Below are positions 26,627-35,399 of a stretch of 64,000 nucleotides of DNA, piece by piece. The position numbers and the translations under genes are program-made. Numbering within the stretch: position 1 is the first letter of the stretch; each line of letters starts with the position of its first letter. This DNA comes from Colwellia sp. MB3u-45 (GTDB taxonomy: Bacteria > Pseudomonadota > Gammaproteobacteria > Enterobacterales > Alteromonadaceae). The notes beneath the pieces were generated by a model. It was not told the origin of the DNA, ran no database searches, and saw only the letters and a program-made list of their open reading frames with translations. The stretch is taken from contig NZ_JACGVC010000044.1 of NCBI RefSeq assembly GCF_014077005.1, positions 124,001 to 188,000 of the forward strand, given 5' to 3'.

Positions 26627-27735
26627 GTGTCATTAACCAAATGTTAAAAGATTTAGATAAGCGTCAAAACGAGCAGCAAAGTGCGGCTAATCTAGCTGTT
26701 TCTGGGCCAACAAAAAACTCAAATAGTAAGCTGATTCTCGTCATAGTTACTGCGATTATTATGTTGAATGTGGCGGGCATATTTGGCTGGCAACTTTACA
26801 GTGAAAACCAGCAATTAAGAATGCAAGTACAGCAAGAAACCATGAGGCTGGCGACAGAACAAAATTTAGCCGCAACCAAAAAGCATAAAATATCGGCTAC
26901 ACAGCTAGCAGAAGCAAAAGCGCCAACGGCTATGGTTGCATCAAAATTGCCCAGCCCAAGCCCTAAAGATAACCGTGCCTTGGCGAGTAATCTCCAGCAA
27001 AAAGTTGAAAATAAAGCCATCAGCATAGCCACGAAAATGACAGAAAAAAATATCGTGCCTGTAAAGCCCTCGCCGCTTCAAACCGCCGATAATAGTATTG
27101 AACCTGAACCGGTTAATGCAACGCTGCAAGCTAAGTCAAGTTTAACTATTTCTCGCACACAATTATCACCACAAGCCTTGGCAGCTAATAAAATTTCTGA
27201 AGCTGAGCAAGCCATGGAACGCAATAATCTGGCTAAAGCTGAAGCGTTATTTGAAGAAGTGCTGCTCGTTATGCCTGAGCATGAAACCGCACGTAAACAG
27301 TTAGCGGCCTTATGGTACGGCAAAAAGTCTTATCGAGATGCGATCAACCTGTTGTCGCAAGGTATTGCACTAGCACCACAAGCACAAGAAATGCGTTTAA
27401 TGAGTGCTCGCATTTACTACGAACAAGGTCAGGCACGGGAAGCATACAATATATTACGGCCAATAAAAGCTAGTAATAGTGCCGAGATACAAACACTAAT
27501 AGCTAACACTTCGGCAGAACTGAATGAGCATAACAGTGCTATTGCCGCTTACCGAAAATTAATAACACTAGAGCCTGATGTAGGTCGATGGTGGTTAGGC
27601 GTTGCAGTTTCATTGGATAGTATGGGCAATTTTGTGCCCGCAAGAGACGCTTATAAGCAAGCAATAGCACGCAATAATTTATCTAGCAGTGCGATGAAAT
27701 TTGCTCGAGAACGCCTGATAGAGTTAGGAGAATAA
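26623..27735 (+). CDS. mshN: MSHA biogenesis protein MshN (TPR protein)
   Basis: The 370-aa protein begins MSVINQMLKDLDKRQ, the diagnostic start of MshN. It has a membrane helix at about 36-56, an Ala/Lys/Pro-rich linker and at least three tetratricopeptide repeats in the C-terminal half (about 185-370). It is probably a periplasmic assembly scaffold; its exact role is not known. I start at ATG 26623, which overlaps the mshM stop. Confidence 0.88.
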   Translation: MSVINQMLKDLDKRQNEQQSAANLAVSGPTKNSNSKLILVIVTAIIMLNVAGIFGWQLYSENQQLRMQVQQETMRLATEQNLAATKKHKISATQLAEAKAPTAMVASKLPSPSPKDNRALASNLQQKVENKAISIATKMTEKNIVPVKPSPLQTADNSIEPEPVNATLQAKSSLTISRTQLSPQALAANKISEAEQAMERNNLAKAEALFEEVLLVMPEHETARKQLAALWYGKKSYRDAINLLSQGIALAPQAQEMRLMSARIYYEQGQAREAYNILRPIKASNSAEIQTLIANTSAELNEHNSAIAAYRKLITLEPDVGRWWLGVAVSLDSMGNFVPARDAYKQAIARNNLSSSAMKFARERLIELGE

Positions 27736-27736
27736 T

Positions 27737-29452
27737 ATGGCAGCACCTAAATTAAAAATGCGTTTGGGCGATTTACTTGTTTACGAAAACATCATCAGTA
27801 ATGAGCAACTGATGGAGGCGTTAAGCAGCCAAAAAACCAGTGGCCGAAAGCTCGGTGGTGCTTTAATTGAGCTAGGCCATATTAACGAACGACAACTACT
27901 CGAGTTTTTTGCCCAACAACTCGATGTGCCTTTTTTAGATATAAGCCAACGTAGAATTCCAGCTGAAGTGGCCATATTGTTACCTGAGGTGCACGCACGG
28001 CGTCTACGCGCCATTATAATTGAAGACCAAGGTGACTCTGTGCTAATTGGCATGAGCGATCCGGCTGATTTAAGTGCCCTTGACCAACTAGAGCAAATGT
28101 TAGCACCAAAGCGTTTAAAACTTGCGGTGGTGATGGAGTCACAACTCTTCAATGCCTTTGACGGCTTGTATCGACGCACCGCAGACATAGAGTCGTTCGC
28201 GAGTCAATTAGAGGAAGAATATGATCAAAGTAGTAACTTTGATATGTCAAACAATTTCCTCGAAGAAGGCGGTGATGCAACCGTTGGCAAGTTATTGCAG
28301 TCAGTGTTTGAAGATGCGGTGCAAATGCGCGCCTCTGATATTCATATTGAACCAGATGAAAACGCTCTGCGTATTCGCCAGCGTATTGATGGCGTGCTGC
28401 AAGAAAATATCTTAAAAGAAAATAAAATTGCCTCTGCGATGGTTTTACGCTTAAAACTCATGGCCGGCTTAGACATCTCAGAAAAGCGTTTACCTCAAGA
28501 TGGTCGTTTTAATTTAAAAATTAATGGCCATAATATCGATGTGCGTATGTCTACCATGCCAGTGCAATATGGTGAGTCTGTTGTTATGCGTTTACTTGAT
28601 CAGTCAGCGGGTTTACTGTCGCTTGATGAAACCGGTATGCCAGAAGACTTTGTTAAACGTATTCGTCATCAAATTTCACGACCACACGGCATGGTGCTAG
28701 TTACTGGCCCAACCGGTAGTGGTAAAACCACCACCTTGTATGCGGCATTAAGTGAACTTAATAAAGCCAGTAAAAAAATTATCACAGCAGAAGACCCGGT
28801 AGAATATCGCTTACCGCGGGTTAATCAGGTACAAATTAACAGTAAAATTAACCTGACCTTTTCCAGTGTATTACGTACCGCCTTACGACAAGATCCTGAC
28901 ATTCTAATGGTGGGTGAGATGCGCGATCAAGAAACGGTAGAAATTGGTTTACGAGGCGCATTAACAGGTCACTTAGTGTTATCAACACTACATACCAATG
29001 ATGCCATCACCAGTGCTTTACGTCTTTTAGATATGGGTGCGGCAGGATTTTTAGTCGGCAGTTCGCTGCGCGCCATTATCGCTCAGCGCTTAGTACGTAA
29101 AGTGTGTGAAAGTTGCCGTCAAGCTTATCAACCCGAACAACAAGAAATTATGTGGCTGTCTCATCTGGTTGACGATGATATTAATGCCCTTAAATTTAGT
29201 CATGGTCGAGGTTGTCAAACTTGTCAATACACAGGATATAAAGGCCGTATTGGTGTTTTTGAGTTATTAGAAATGAATGAACCCATGATGGCGGCTTTAA
29301 AGCGTGATGACACCGAAGCTTTCACCCAAGCCGCTAAACAACATCCAGGGTTTAGGCCTTTAGCATTAGCTGCATTCGACTACGCTAAACTGGGTGTCAC
29401 CAGTGTTGAAGAAGTACTGCGTTTAGTAGAAACCGTTGATGTCACAGGATAA
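27737..29452 (+). CDS. mshE: MSHA pilus extension ATPase MshE
   Basis: MshE is the GspE/PilB-type hexameric ATPase that powers pilus extension. The 571-aa protein begins with two MshEN half-motifs, MRLGDLLVYENIISNEQL and RKLGGALIELGHINERQL, the pattern shown in Vibrio cholerae MshE to bind c-di-GMP. The ATPase core has Walker A GPTGSGKTTTLY (about 322), an Asp box, Walker B and a four-cysteine zinc site (CESC, CQTC). It starts two bases after mshN. Confidence 0.96.
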   Translation: MAAPKLKMRLGDLLVYENIISNEQLMEALSSQKTSGRKLGGALIELGHINERQLLEFFAQQLDVPFLDISQRRIPAEVAILLPEVHARRLRAIIIEDQGDSVLIGMSDPADLSALDQLEQMLAPKRLKLAVVMESQLFNAFDGLYRRTADIESFASQLEEEYDQSSNFDMSNNFLEEGGDATVGKLLQSVFEDAVQMRASDIHIEPDENALRIRQRIDGVLQENILKENKIASAMVLRLKLMAGLDISEKRLPQDGRFNLKINGHNIDVRMSTMPVQYGESVVMRLLDQSAGLLSLDETGMPEDFVKRIRHQISRPHGMVLVTGPTGSGKTTTLYAALSELNKASKKIITAEDPVEYRLPRVNQVQINSKINLTFSSVLRTALRQDPDILMVGEMRDQETVEIGLRGALTGHLVLSTLHTNDAITSALRLLDMGAAGFLVGSSLRAIIAQRLVRKVCESCRQAYQPEQQEIMWLSHLVDDDINALKFSHGRGCQTCQYTGYKGRIGVFELLEMNEPMMAALKRDDTEAFTQAAKQHPGFRPLALAAFDYAKLGVTSVEEVLRLVETVDVTG

Positions 29453-29463
29453 GTCATAATATT

Positions 29464-30702
29464 ATGCCCGCATTTAATTATATTGGCCGAGATGCTAACG
29501 GTAGCCAAGTCAAAGGGGTTATTGAAGCAGCAAACTCTGCTCTGGCGGCAGAGCAATTGTCTCGCAAACGTATTATTCCCATATCAATAGAAACGGCAAA
29601 ACAAGCTAATACAGCCGTTGCTAGTAAAGATATTGATATCGAGGATTTATTAGGGCTTAATCAAGTTACCCTTGATGACGTGATTGTTTTTTGTCGACAA
29701 ATGTATGCCTTGGTCAGATCAGGTGTGCCTATTTTAAGAGCCATTAAAGGGATGGCTGAATCGAGTACCTCAGTAAAATTAAAGTCAGCGTTACTTGATA
29801 TTTCAGCACAATTAGAAGGCGGCTTTCCCCTGTCGACTAGCTTGCACAAACACCCAAAAATATTTAATCCTTTATTTGTCTCATTAATCCATGTGGGCGA
29901 AAATACCGGTAATCTCGACGAAGCCTTTTTAAAGCTTGCCGGCTATTTTGAGCGCGAGCAAGAAACCCGAAAACGTATTAAAACCGCCTTACGTTATCCC
30001 AGCTTTGTGTTAATTGCCTTAGTGGCTGCGTTAGTTATTTTAAATATTTTCGTTATCCCCACGTTTGCCAATATGTTCGCCAAACTAGGCGCTGATTTAC
30101 CTTGGGCAACAAAAATGCTCATTGGTAGCTCAAGCTTTTTTCTCAATTATTGGCCACATATGCTAATAGCCAGTATTGTCGGCATTTTTTCACTGAAACG
30201 TTATTTAGCCACACCAGATGGCATGTATGTCTGGGATAAACGCAAATTAAAATTGCCGATTGTTGGCAGCGTTATTGAACGCTCAATTTTGTCACGCTTT
30301 GCCCACAGTTTTTCTATTATATTGCGTGCGGGTGTACCCATGACCACCGGCTTAACCTTAGTGGCTGACGCAGTTGACAATACTTATATGCGCGATAAGA
30401 TTTTGGCGATGCGCAGCAGTATTGAAAGTGGCGAAAGTTTGTTACGTTCATCGGCAACCAGTGGCTTATTTACCCCGTTGGTACTGCAAATGATTGCCGT
30501 TGGTGAGGAAACAGGCCGAGTTGATGAGTTATTAGCTGAAGTGGGTGATTACTACGAGCGCGAGGTAGATTACGAGCTAAGTACCTTAACCGCACGTATT
30601 GAACCTATTCTCATCGCCATAGTTGCCGCCATGGTGTTAGTATTAGCCTTAGGTATATTTAGCCCAATGTGGAATATGATGTCAGCCTTTCAAGGCAAGT
30701 AA
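29464..30702 (+). CDS. mshG: MSHA inner-membrane platform protein MshG
   Basis: MshG is the PilC/GspF-type polytopic platform protein on which MshE acts. The 412-aa protein has two repeated GspF domains (about 75-200 and 280-400), each with conserved Gly/Glu motifs (HVGENTGNLDEAF, AVGEETGRVDELL), and three membrane helices. It follows mshE by 11 bases. Confidence 0.95.
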   Translation: MPAFNYIGRDANGSQVKGVIEAANSALAAEQLSRKRIIPISIETAKQANTAVASKDIDIEDLLGLNQVTLDDVIVFCRQMYALVRSGVPILRAIKGMAESSTSVKLKSALLDISAQLEGGFPLSTSLHKHPKIFNPLFVSLIHVGENTGNLDEAFLKLAGYFEREQETRKRIKTALRYPSFVLIALVAALVILNIFVIPTFANMFAKLGADLPWATKMLIGSSSFFLNYWPHMLIASIVGIFSLKRYLATPDGMYVWDKRKLKLPIVGSVIERSILSRFAHSFSIILRAGVPMTTGLTLVADAVDNTYMRDKILAMRSSIESGESLLRSSATSGLFTPLVLQMIAVGEETGRVDELLAEVGDYYEREVDYELSTLTARIEPILIAIVAAMVLVLALGIFSPMWNMMSAFQGK

Positions 30703-30730
30703 GTTTATTTGTTATTAGGAGGCAAAGATC

Positions 30731-31237
30731 ATGACATCATTACAAGTGGCTAATAAAAGTGAAAAGTCATTAACCGAAATTTTAGTGGTGGTGGTGCTCG
30801 TCGGGTCATTAATGGCGAGTTTTATTTTTTACTTTTTTAAACAGCAAGGGCAAATAAGCCAAGCCGGATTTTCATCAATAGCGCAAGTTTTCGCCGCGCG
30901 AGTCAATGGTATTCGTGGTCAATGGTTTATGGATTTAAAACCGCGTTTTGTTCGCCTTGCCAGTAACCAAATTCAACCTGATGGCGGTCTTTTGATGCAA
31001 GTGCCAGTGAATAAATGGGGTTGGGTCGATACCCATGATCAAGCTTTGTTGTGTCAAATAATTTGGCACTATGTGATGGAAGCACCTTTGTTGTATATGA
31101 AAGATCCTATTAGTGCTGTTTTGGTTGAGCAGCAAAAGCAAGTGCTGCCATATTGCCAATATAGTCTACCCAGTGGTGAGTATTTCACTTATCAGCGCCA
31201 TAACGGCAAAGTGAGTGAAATTAAATTAACATATTAA
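30731..31237 (+). CDS. mshF: MSHA biogenesis protein MshF
   Basis: This is a 168-aa bitopic protein with one membrane helix at about residues 18-40 and a periplasmic domain (GIRGQWFMDLKPRFVRLA, NKWGWVD). Its place between mshG and the pilin genes and its size fit MshF. Its function is poorly known. AGGAGGC precedes the ATG. A weak hairpin follows the gene. Confidence 0.82.
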   Translation: MTSLQVANKSEKSLTEILVVVVLVGSLMASFIFYFFKQQGQISQAGFSSIAQVFAARVNGIRGQWFMDLKPRFVRLASNQIQPDGGLLMQVPVNKWGWVDTHDQALLCQIIWHYVMEAPLLYMKDPISAVLVEQQKQVLPYCQYSLPSGEYFTYQRHNGKVSEIKLTY

Positions 31238-31262
31238 GTTGGCATATTAAATGCAATGTATT

Positions 31263-31284
31263 ACCTGTTAAGTAGCAGGTTTTG
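31263..31284 (+). terminator. Weak terminator-like hairpin after mshF
   Basis: A 5-bp stem ACCTG/CAGGT with an 8-nt loop is followed by TTTG. It could partly separate the assembly genes from the pilin genes. Confidence 0.35.
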
Positions 31285-31353
31285 TAGCCTTTAGTAAGCA
31301 TTTAATAAGCATTTAACACGTAATGTGAATAAGTAAGTTACATTGTTGACATT

Positions 31354-31431
31354 TAGTTGTTAAAATGGCAACAAAGAATGGCAGTAAAGTTAGTTGTCAA
31401 AATGGCATTAGCGCTAGTTGTTAAAATAACA
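31354..31431 (+). repeat. Three 17-bp direct repeats upstream of mshB
   Basis: TAGTTGTTAAAATGGCA (31354), TAGTTGTCAAAATGGCA (31391) and TAGTTGTTAAAATAACA (31415) are near-identical direct repeats, 37 and 24 bases apart. They end 64 bases before mshB. They could be regulator-binding sites. Confidence 0.6.
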
Positions 31432-31494
31432 TTACAATCGTTAAGATAATCAAGTCAATATTATTTATGATTGAGAAAACGTCAAGAGGTGGTT

Positions 31495-32112
31495 ATGAAT
31501 AAGCAGTCAGGTTTTACCCTTATAGAACTAGTTATTGTGGTGGTGATCTTAGGCTTTTTGGCGGTTACCGCAATTCCTAAGTTCCTCGACTTAACTGATC
31601 AAGCTAAGCAAGCCAATATTGAAGGCATGGCCGGCGGTTTCGCCACCGCTGTTTCATTGGTGCGTGCTCAATGGGAGGCTGAAGGTCGTCCAAAAGATGC
31701 CACCAGCCAAAATATGGTGGATTATGACGGCACAGATTTAATATTGACTACAGAAACAGATGATATTCGTCCTGGTTATGTGGTGTCTTCAGTTGCGGGT
31801 CAAAATAATGGCGCAGCATTAGACGGTAACTTTACCAAGGCAAACTGCGTGGATATATGGCAAAGTATTTTTCAACAGCCACCGCGTTTAACTGACACCA
31901 TTGCCACATTAAACAGTGACAACACCCTAGATTACCTAGCTGATAAGTCGGGTTCGGGAGCAACAACCTTATGCCATTTTTATTTGAAAGAAACCTTAAA
32001 TAAAGATGGCAACAATGACTTCACTGATCCCGGTGCTTTAACCAGTACGGGCAACAGTTTTACTTACCAACCAGCTGATAGTTCGGTGGTTGTTTATATC
32101 AACAATAATTAA
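31495..32112 (+). CDS. mshB: Type IV prepilin MshB
   Basis: This is a prepilin-like protein of 205 aa with a short leader MNKQSG and the prepilin peptidase site followed by FTLIELVIVVVILGFLAV. GAGGTGG precedes ATG 31495, which I prefer to a TTG 24 bases upstream. It is longer than MshA and probably a minor pilin, as MshB is in Vibrio. Two cysteines in the C-terminal half can form the usual disulfide. Confidence 0.88.
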   Translation: MNKQSGFTLIELVIVVVILGFLAVTAIPKFLDLTDQAKQANIEGMAGGFATAVSLVRAQWEAEGRPKDATSQNMVDYDGTDLILTTETDDIRPGYVVSSVAGQNNGAALDGNFTKANCVDIWQSIFQQPPRLTDTIATLNSDNTLDYLADKSGSGATTLCHFYLKETLNKDGNNDFTDPGALTSTGNSFTYQPADSSVVVYINNN

Positions 32113-32178
32113 TTAATGGTAATTAATTAACACTAAATAATTAATTACAATTATTTATCAACAATAAAGGTTTATGTT

Positions 32179-32685
32179 ATGAAGCAGTTAACAAATAATA
32201 GTTTTAGCAAGCAAAAAGGTTTTACCCTAATTGAATTAGTGGTCGTTATTGTTATTTTAGGTATTTTAGCGGCAACAGCTGCGCCTAAGTTTATCGATTT
32301 AACCGGTGATGCGCGATTATCTGTCATGAAAGGTGTGCAAGGCAGTATCTACAGTGCGGTAAATTTAGCTCACGCTAAAGCTTTGGTTGCTGGTCAAACG
32401 GGCAACGACGGTGTGATTGAAATTGGTAGCAAATTTTACGCATTAGAGCATGGTTATCCTGTGGCTAAAGCTCTAGGCAATGGTTCGACAAACACATTAG
32501 GCTTAGGAATTGAAGACCTTATAGAGCTTGAAGATGCTTCTGATATTTTGTTTACTGATGCATCTCCTACGGTCATTACTCATTCTGGCGCAACAGCTGA
32601 TGCAACTTGCCAATTAACTTATACAAACGCGGTAGATTCGGAAACGCCACCAGTATTAACGGCGACTGCTCTTACAGCATGTTAA
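32179..32685 (+). CDS. mshA: Major MSHA pilin MshA
   Basis: This is the 168-aa candidate major pilin. Its leader [14 protein letters not shown] ends in the cleavage site before [16 protein letters not shown]. The long N-terminal helix is followed by a globular domain with a C-terminal Cys pair (CQLTYTN and the final Cys). The gene has its own strong terminator directly after it, which fits high-level expression of a major subunit. The paralogue at 32948 could share or take over this role. Confidence 0.87.
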   Translation: MKQLTNNSFSKQKGFTLIELVVVIVILGILAATAAPKFIDLTGDARLSVMKGVQGSIYSAVNLAHAKALVAGQTGNDGVIEIGSKFYALEHGYPVAKALGNGSTNTLGLGIEDLIELEDASDILFTDASPTVITHSGATADATCQLTYTNAVDSETPPVLTATALTAC

Positions 32686-32700
32686 ACTCATAGATTTGTT

Positions 32701-32729
32701 AAAAGGAGAGCTAAGCTCTCCTTTTTTTT
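32701..32729 (+). terminator. Strong terminator after mshA
   Basis: AAAAGGAGAGCT pairs with AGCTCTCCTTTT around a single central base, and eight T residues follow. It lies 15 bases after mshA and before the second MshA-like gene. Confidence 0.9.
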
Positions 32730-32947
32730 ACCTGAATTTAATGAAAAGGCTTGGAATATTAAAGGCAAGTACGCTAATTAATGTTAACTTTCAGCGTGGT
32801 TTGAAATAAATATGGTTATTTATTTCAAACACTAATTAGATTAAGCTGATTAATAGCCAACTATTTATCGCTAAAGCTTTAATGGTGTTAGTACTGTCAG
32901 CTAATAACAGCTTGATTTATTTAATTAAAGTAGTAAAGGTAGTTAAT

Positions 32948-33409
32948 ATGAATTCCAAAGGCTTTACCTTAATCGAGTTGGTTGTCGTCATTGTTATTCT
33001 TGGCATTTTGGCCGCCACCGCCGCGCCTAAATTTATTAATTTAAACGCGGATGCGCAAACGGCAACATTACAAGGTGTTAAGGCGACAATGCAGGGTGCT
33101 GCGGCTAAGGTCTATAGTAAGTCGTTAGTTAAAGGTAATCAAAAGCTTGGTACTGGGGCGGTTAATATCGAAGAGGGTGGTGAGCTAGCTATTACTTTTG
33201 GTTATCCGTTAGCCAATAAAGTCGACTGGCAACGATTGCTTAGTCTTGATGTCGCCGATTTCAACTATGATGAATTGGGAGATGTTATCGCTATCTATCG
33301 CAGTGACGTTACGTCGCCCACGAGCATAACGGACCCTTGTATGGTTTATTATGTTAAGCCGGCTAGTGCAGGCAGTAAACCTTCTTTTATATTAAACGAC
33401 TGTATTTAG
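32948..33409 (+). CDS. Second MshA-like type IV prepilin
   Basis: This 153-aa prepilin has a very short leader MNSKG before [20 protein letters not shown]. The first 29 mature residues differ from mshA at very few positions, while the globular domain diverges. It has the MshA-like AAAKVYSKSLVKG segment and a C-terminal Cys pair (DPCMVYYV, NDCI). By the YSKS motif it may be closer to Vibrio MshA than the gene before it. The ATG 32948 has AAGGT in front. Either gene may be the major subunit. Confidence 0.85.
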   Translation: MNSKGFTLIELVVVIVILGILAATAAPKFINLNADAQTATLQGVKATMQGAAAKVYSKSLVKGNQKLGTGAVNIEEGGELAITFGYPLANKVDWQRLLSLDVADFNYDELGDVIAIYRSDVTSPTSITDPCMVYYVKPASAGSKPSFILNDCI

Positions 33410-33443
33410 TGCCTTTGATATAGCTATTGCTGGTGGGGTAAAT

Positions 33444-33965
33444 GTGAATATTTTGAACAATCTGAAAAATAAACGCTTAAATCAGGGCTTCACTTTGATT
33501 GAACTGATTATCGTGATCATTATCTTGGGCATTCTCTCAGTCACAGTAGCCCCTAAATTTTTCACCGCTAAGGGCTTTTCAGAATACGGCTATCGTACCG
33601 ATGTGATAGCGAAATTACGCTTGATTCAAATCAAAGCCATGCAACAAACTCAAGCCGCACCAGACCCAGAAAACGAGAACCGATGCCACACTGTCTTGCT
33701 AACCGATAAAAAGTTAGGCACGCCTGATAACTGTGTTGACGAGCTAAGTTTTAACAGTACATGGCAAGATAGTACTACAAAAGTGAAGATAGCTGACCAA
33801 GACGATGTCATCTTTTCTGGGGAAAACATAACTGACAATAGCTTTTCATTTGACAGTATGGGCCGACCATCCTCTTCCTGTAATGCTCCTTGTAAAATCA
33901 CCATTAACGGTGAGCAAAATATCAGTGTGCAAATAGAGTCAGAAGGTTATATTCATGCGCTTTAA
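33444..33965 (+). CDS. mshC: Minor prepilin MshC
   Basis: This is a 173-aa type IV prepilin with leader ending RLNQG before FTLIELIIVIIILGILSV, followed by a globular domain with four cysteines. The start is GTG 33444; the overlapping ATG two bases earlier is followed at once by TGA. Its place after mshA and before mshD identifies it as MshC. It overlaps mshD by 11 bases. Confidence 0.85.
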   Translation: MNILNNLKNKRLNQGFTLIELIIVIIILGILSVTVAPKFFTAKGFSEYGYRTDVIAKLRLIQIKAMQQTQAAPDPENENRCHTVLLTDKKLGTPDNCVDELSFNSTWQDSTTKVKIADQDDVIFSGENITDNSFSFDSMGRPSSSCNAPCKITINGEQNISVQIESEGYIHAL

Positions 33966-34530
33966 GCAAAAGGTATCCCCAACATTGACCCTGCCCACTA
34001 AAGCATCACAGCAAGGTTTCACCCTCATTGAAATCATTGTCGGTATTGTGGTGTTATCAATTGCCTTTTCGATATTTACCACCTTAATTTACCCGTTAGC
34101 TAATCAAAGTGCTAAGCAAGTACATCAAATTAAAGCCGCAGAACTTGGCCAGTCGATGATCAATGAAATTATTGCTAAAGCCTTTGATGAAAATTCTGAT
34201 AAGTCGGGCGGTATTTATCGCTGTGGTGAAAGTGGTGCAACAGCATGTTCTTCAACCCTAGCTGATGAAGAGTCAGGGGCAAGAGAGCGATTTGATGATG
34301 TTGATGATTATAATAATTTATCAATAATGGAAAGTTCGTTGGGAGGTGATGACTCTCTAAACGATATCTATGTTGGTTATCAAATTAACGTTAAGGTGAT
34401 CAACGATAGTGATTACGATGGCGACCATGACGATGAGGATGACATCTCTACCGCCAAGCTTATTACAGTAACCGTAACCACACCGCAAGATTTCGATTTT
34501 GTTTTTGCGGTCTATCGGGCGAATTTTTAA
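33955..34530 (+). CDS. mshD: Minor prepilin MshD
   Basis: This 191-aa prepilin has a leader ending KASQQG before FTLIEIIVGIVVLSIAFS, and a globular domain with an acidic Asp-rich stretch (DSDYDGDHDDEDD) near residue 160, which could bind calcium. Minor pilin of the MshCDOP group. The stop overlaps the mshO start (TAATG). Confidence 0.85.
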   Translation: MRFKQKVSPTLTLPTKASQQGFTLIEIIVGIVVLSIAFSIFTTLIYPLANQSAKQVHQIKAAELGQSMINEIIAKAFDENSDKSGGIYRCGESGATACSSTLADEESGARERFDDVDDYNNLSIMESSLGGDDSLNDIYVGYQINVKVINDSDYDGDHDDEDDISTAKLITVTVTTPQDFDFVFAVYRANF

Positions 34531-35399
34531 TGTCTGGATCTAAACATAAGCTTAAAAATCATCCTAAGTATCAAGCTAAAAGTCAGCAGGGCTTTACTTT
34601 AATTGAGCTAGTCACCGTGATTGTTATATTAGGTGTGTTGGCGACCGGTATTAGCTCATTTCTTCGCTTTGGCACGCAAAGTTATACCGATGCTGCAGAC
34701 AGAGATGCTTTAATCTCTACCGCGAGATTCGTGGTGGAACGGCTTAATCGTGAAGTTAGAAACGCATTACCTAATAGCATTCGTACTATCGGCGGCGATA
34801 ATAATCCATGCTTAGAGTTTGTGCCAATCGATAAAAGCGTGATTTATCTTGATATTCCTGTGGCACCAGAACCGGCAAGTGATAGTGTTGAGGTGCTTAT
34901 GTTGGCAGGTGCTTTATCATCACAATATGTGGCTGTTTATGCGTTAAATAGTGATGATATATATAACAAAAAATCCGGTGTTATTGAAAAATTTTCATCA
35001 GTAGCTAATTCCGGCGATAGGCAAGTTGTATCAACAATAAGATTTGATAGCAAGATTAGATTTGAAGAGGAATCGCCAACCGAACGTTTGTATTTTATTG
35101 GCTCACCGGTAAGTTATTGTGTTGAAGGTCAAGCTATTTATCGTTACCAAGATTACGGTTTTGGGGATGACGATAGCTACGATATCAATGGTAAGCCATC
35201 TATCACCGCTACTAATACTACTACTAAGAAAGTGTTGATGGCAGAATATGTCGATAATTATGCAGTCAACGAGTATCCCTTTCAAACCAGTCCACCGACG
35301 TTACAACGAAATGGCTTAGCAGTCATCAGGTTGAAGTTTGCTCGTAACCTAGAAGAGATTGTCTTTAATAATGAGATACAGGTGCCGAATGTTCCATAA
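34530..35399 (+). CDS. mshO: Minor prepilin MshO
   Basis: This 289-aa protein has a prepilin site (KSQQG before FTLIELVTVIVILGVLATG) and the segment ARFVVERLNREVRNALPNSI, typical of PilW/MshO-like minor pilins. It is larger than the other pilins, as expected for MshO. It overlaps the start of mshP. Confidence 0.86.
   Translation: MSGSKHKLKNHPKYQAKSQQGFTLIELVTVIVILGVLATGISSFLRFGTQSYTDAADRDALISTARFVVERLNREVRNALPNSIRTIGGDNNPCLEFVPIDKSVIYLDIPVAPEPASDSVEVLMLAGALSSQYVAVYALNSDDIYNKKSGVIEKFSSVANSGDRQVVSTIRFDSKIRFEEESPTERLYFIGSPVSYCVEGQAIYRYQDYGFGDDDSYDINGKPSITATNTTTKKVLMAEYVDNYAVNEYPFQTSPPTLQRNGLAVIRLKFARNLEEIVFNNEIQVPNVP

Noticed and set aside
31346-31374. TTGACA upstream of mshB as a promoter -35 box
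   Set aside because: No acceptable -10 box at 15-19 bases downstream.
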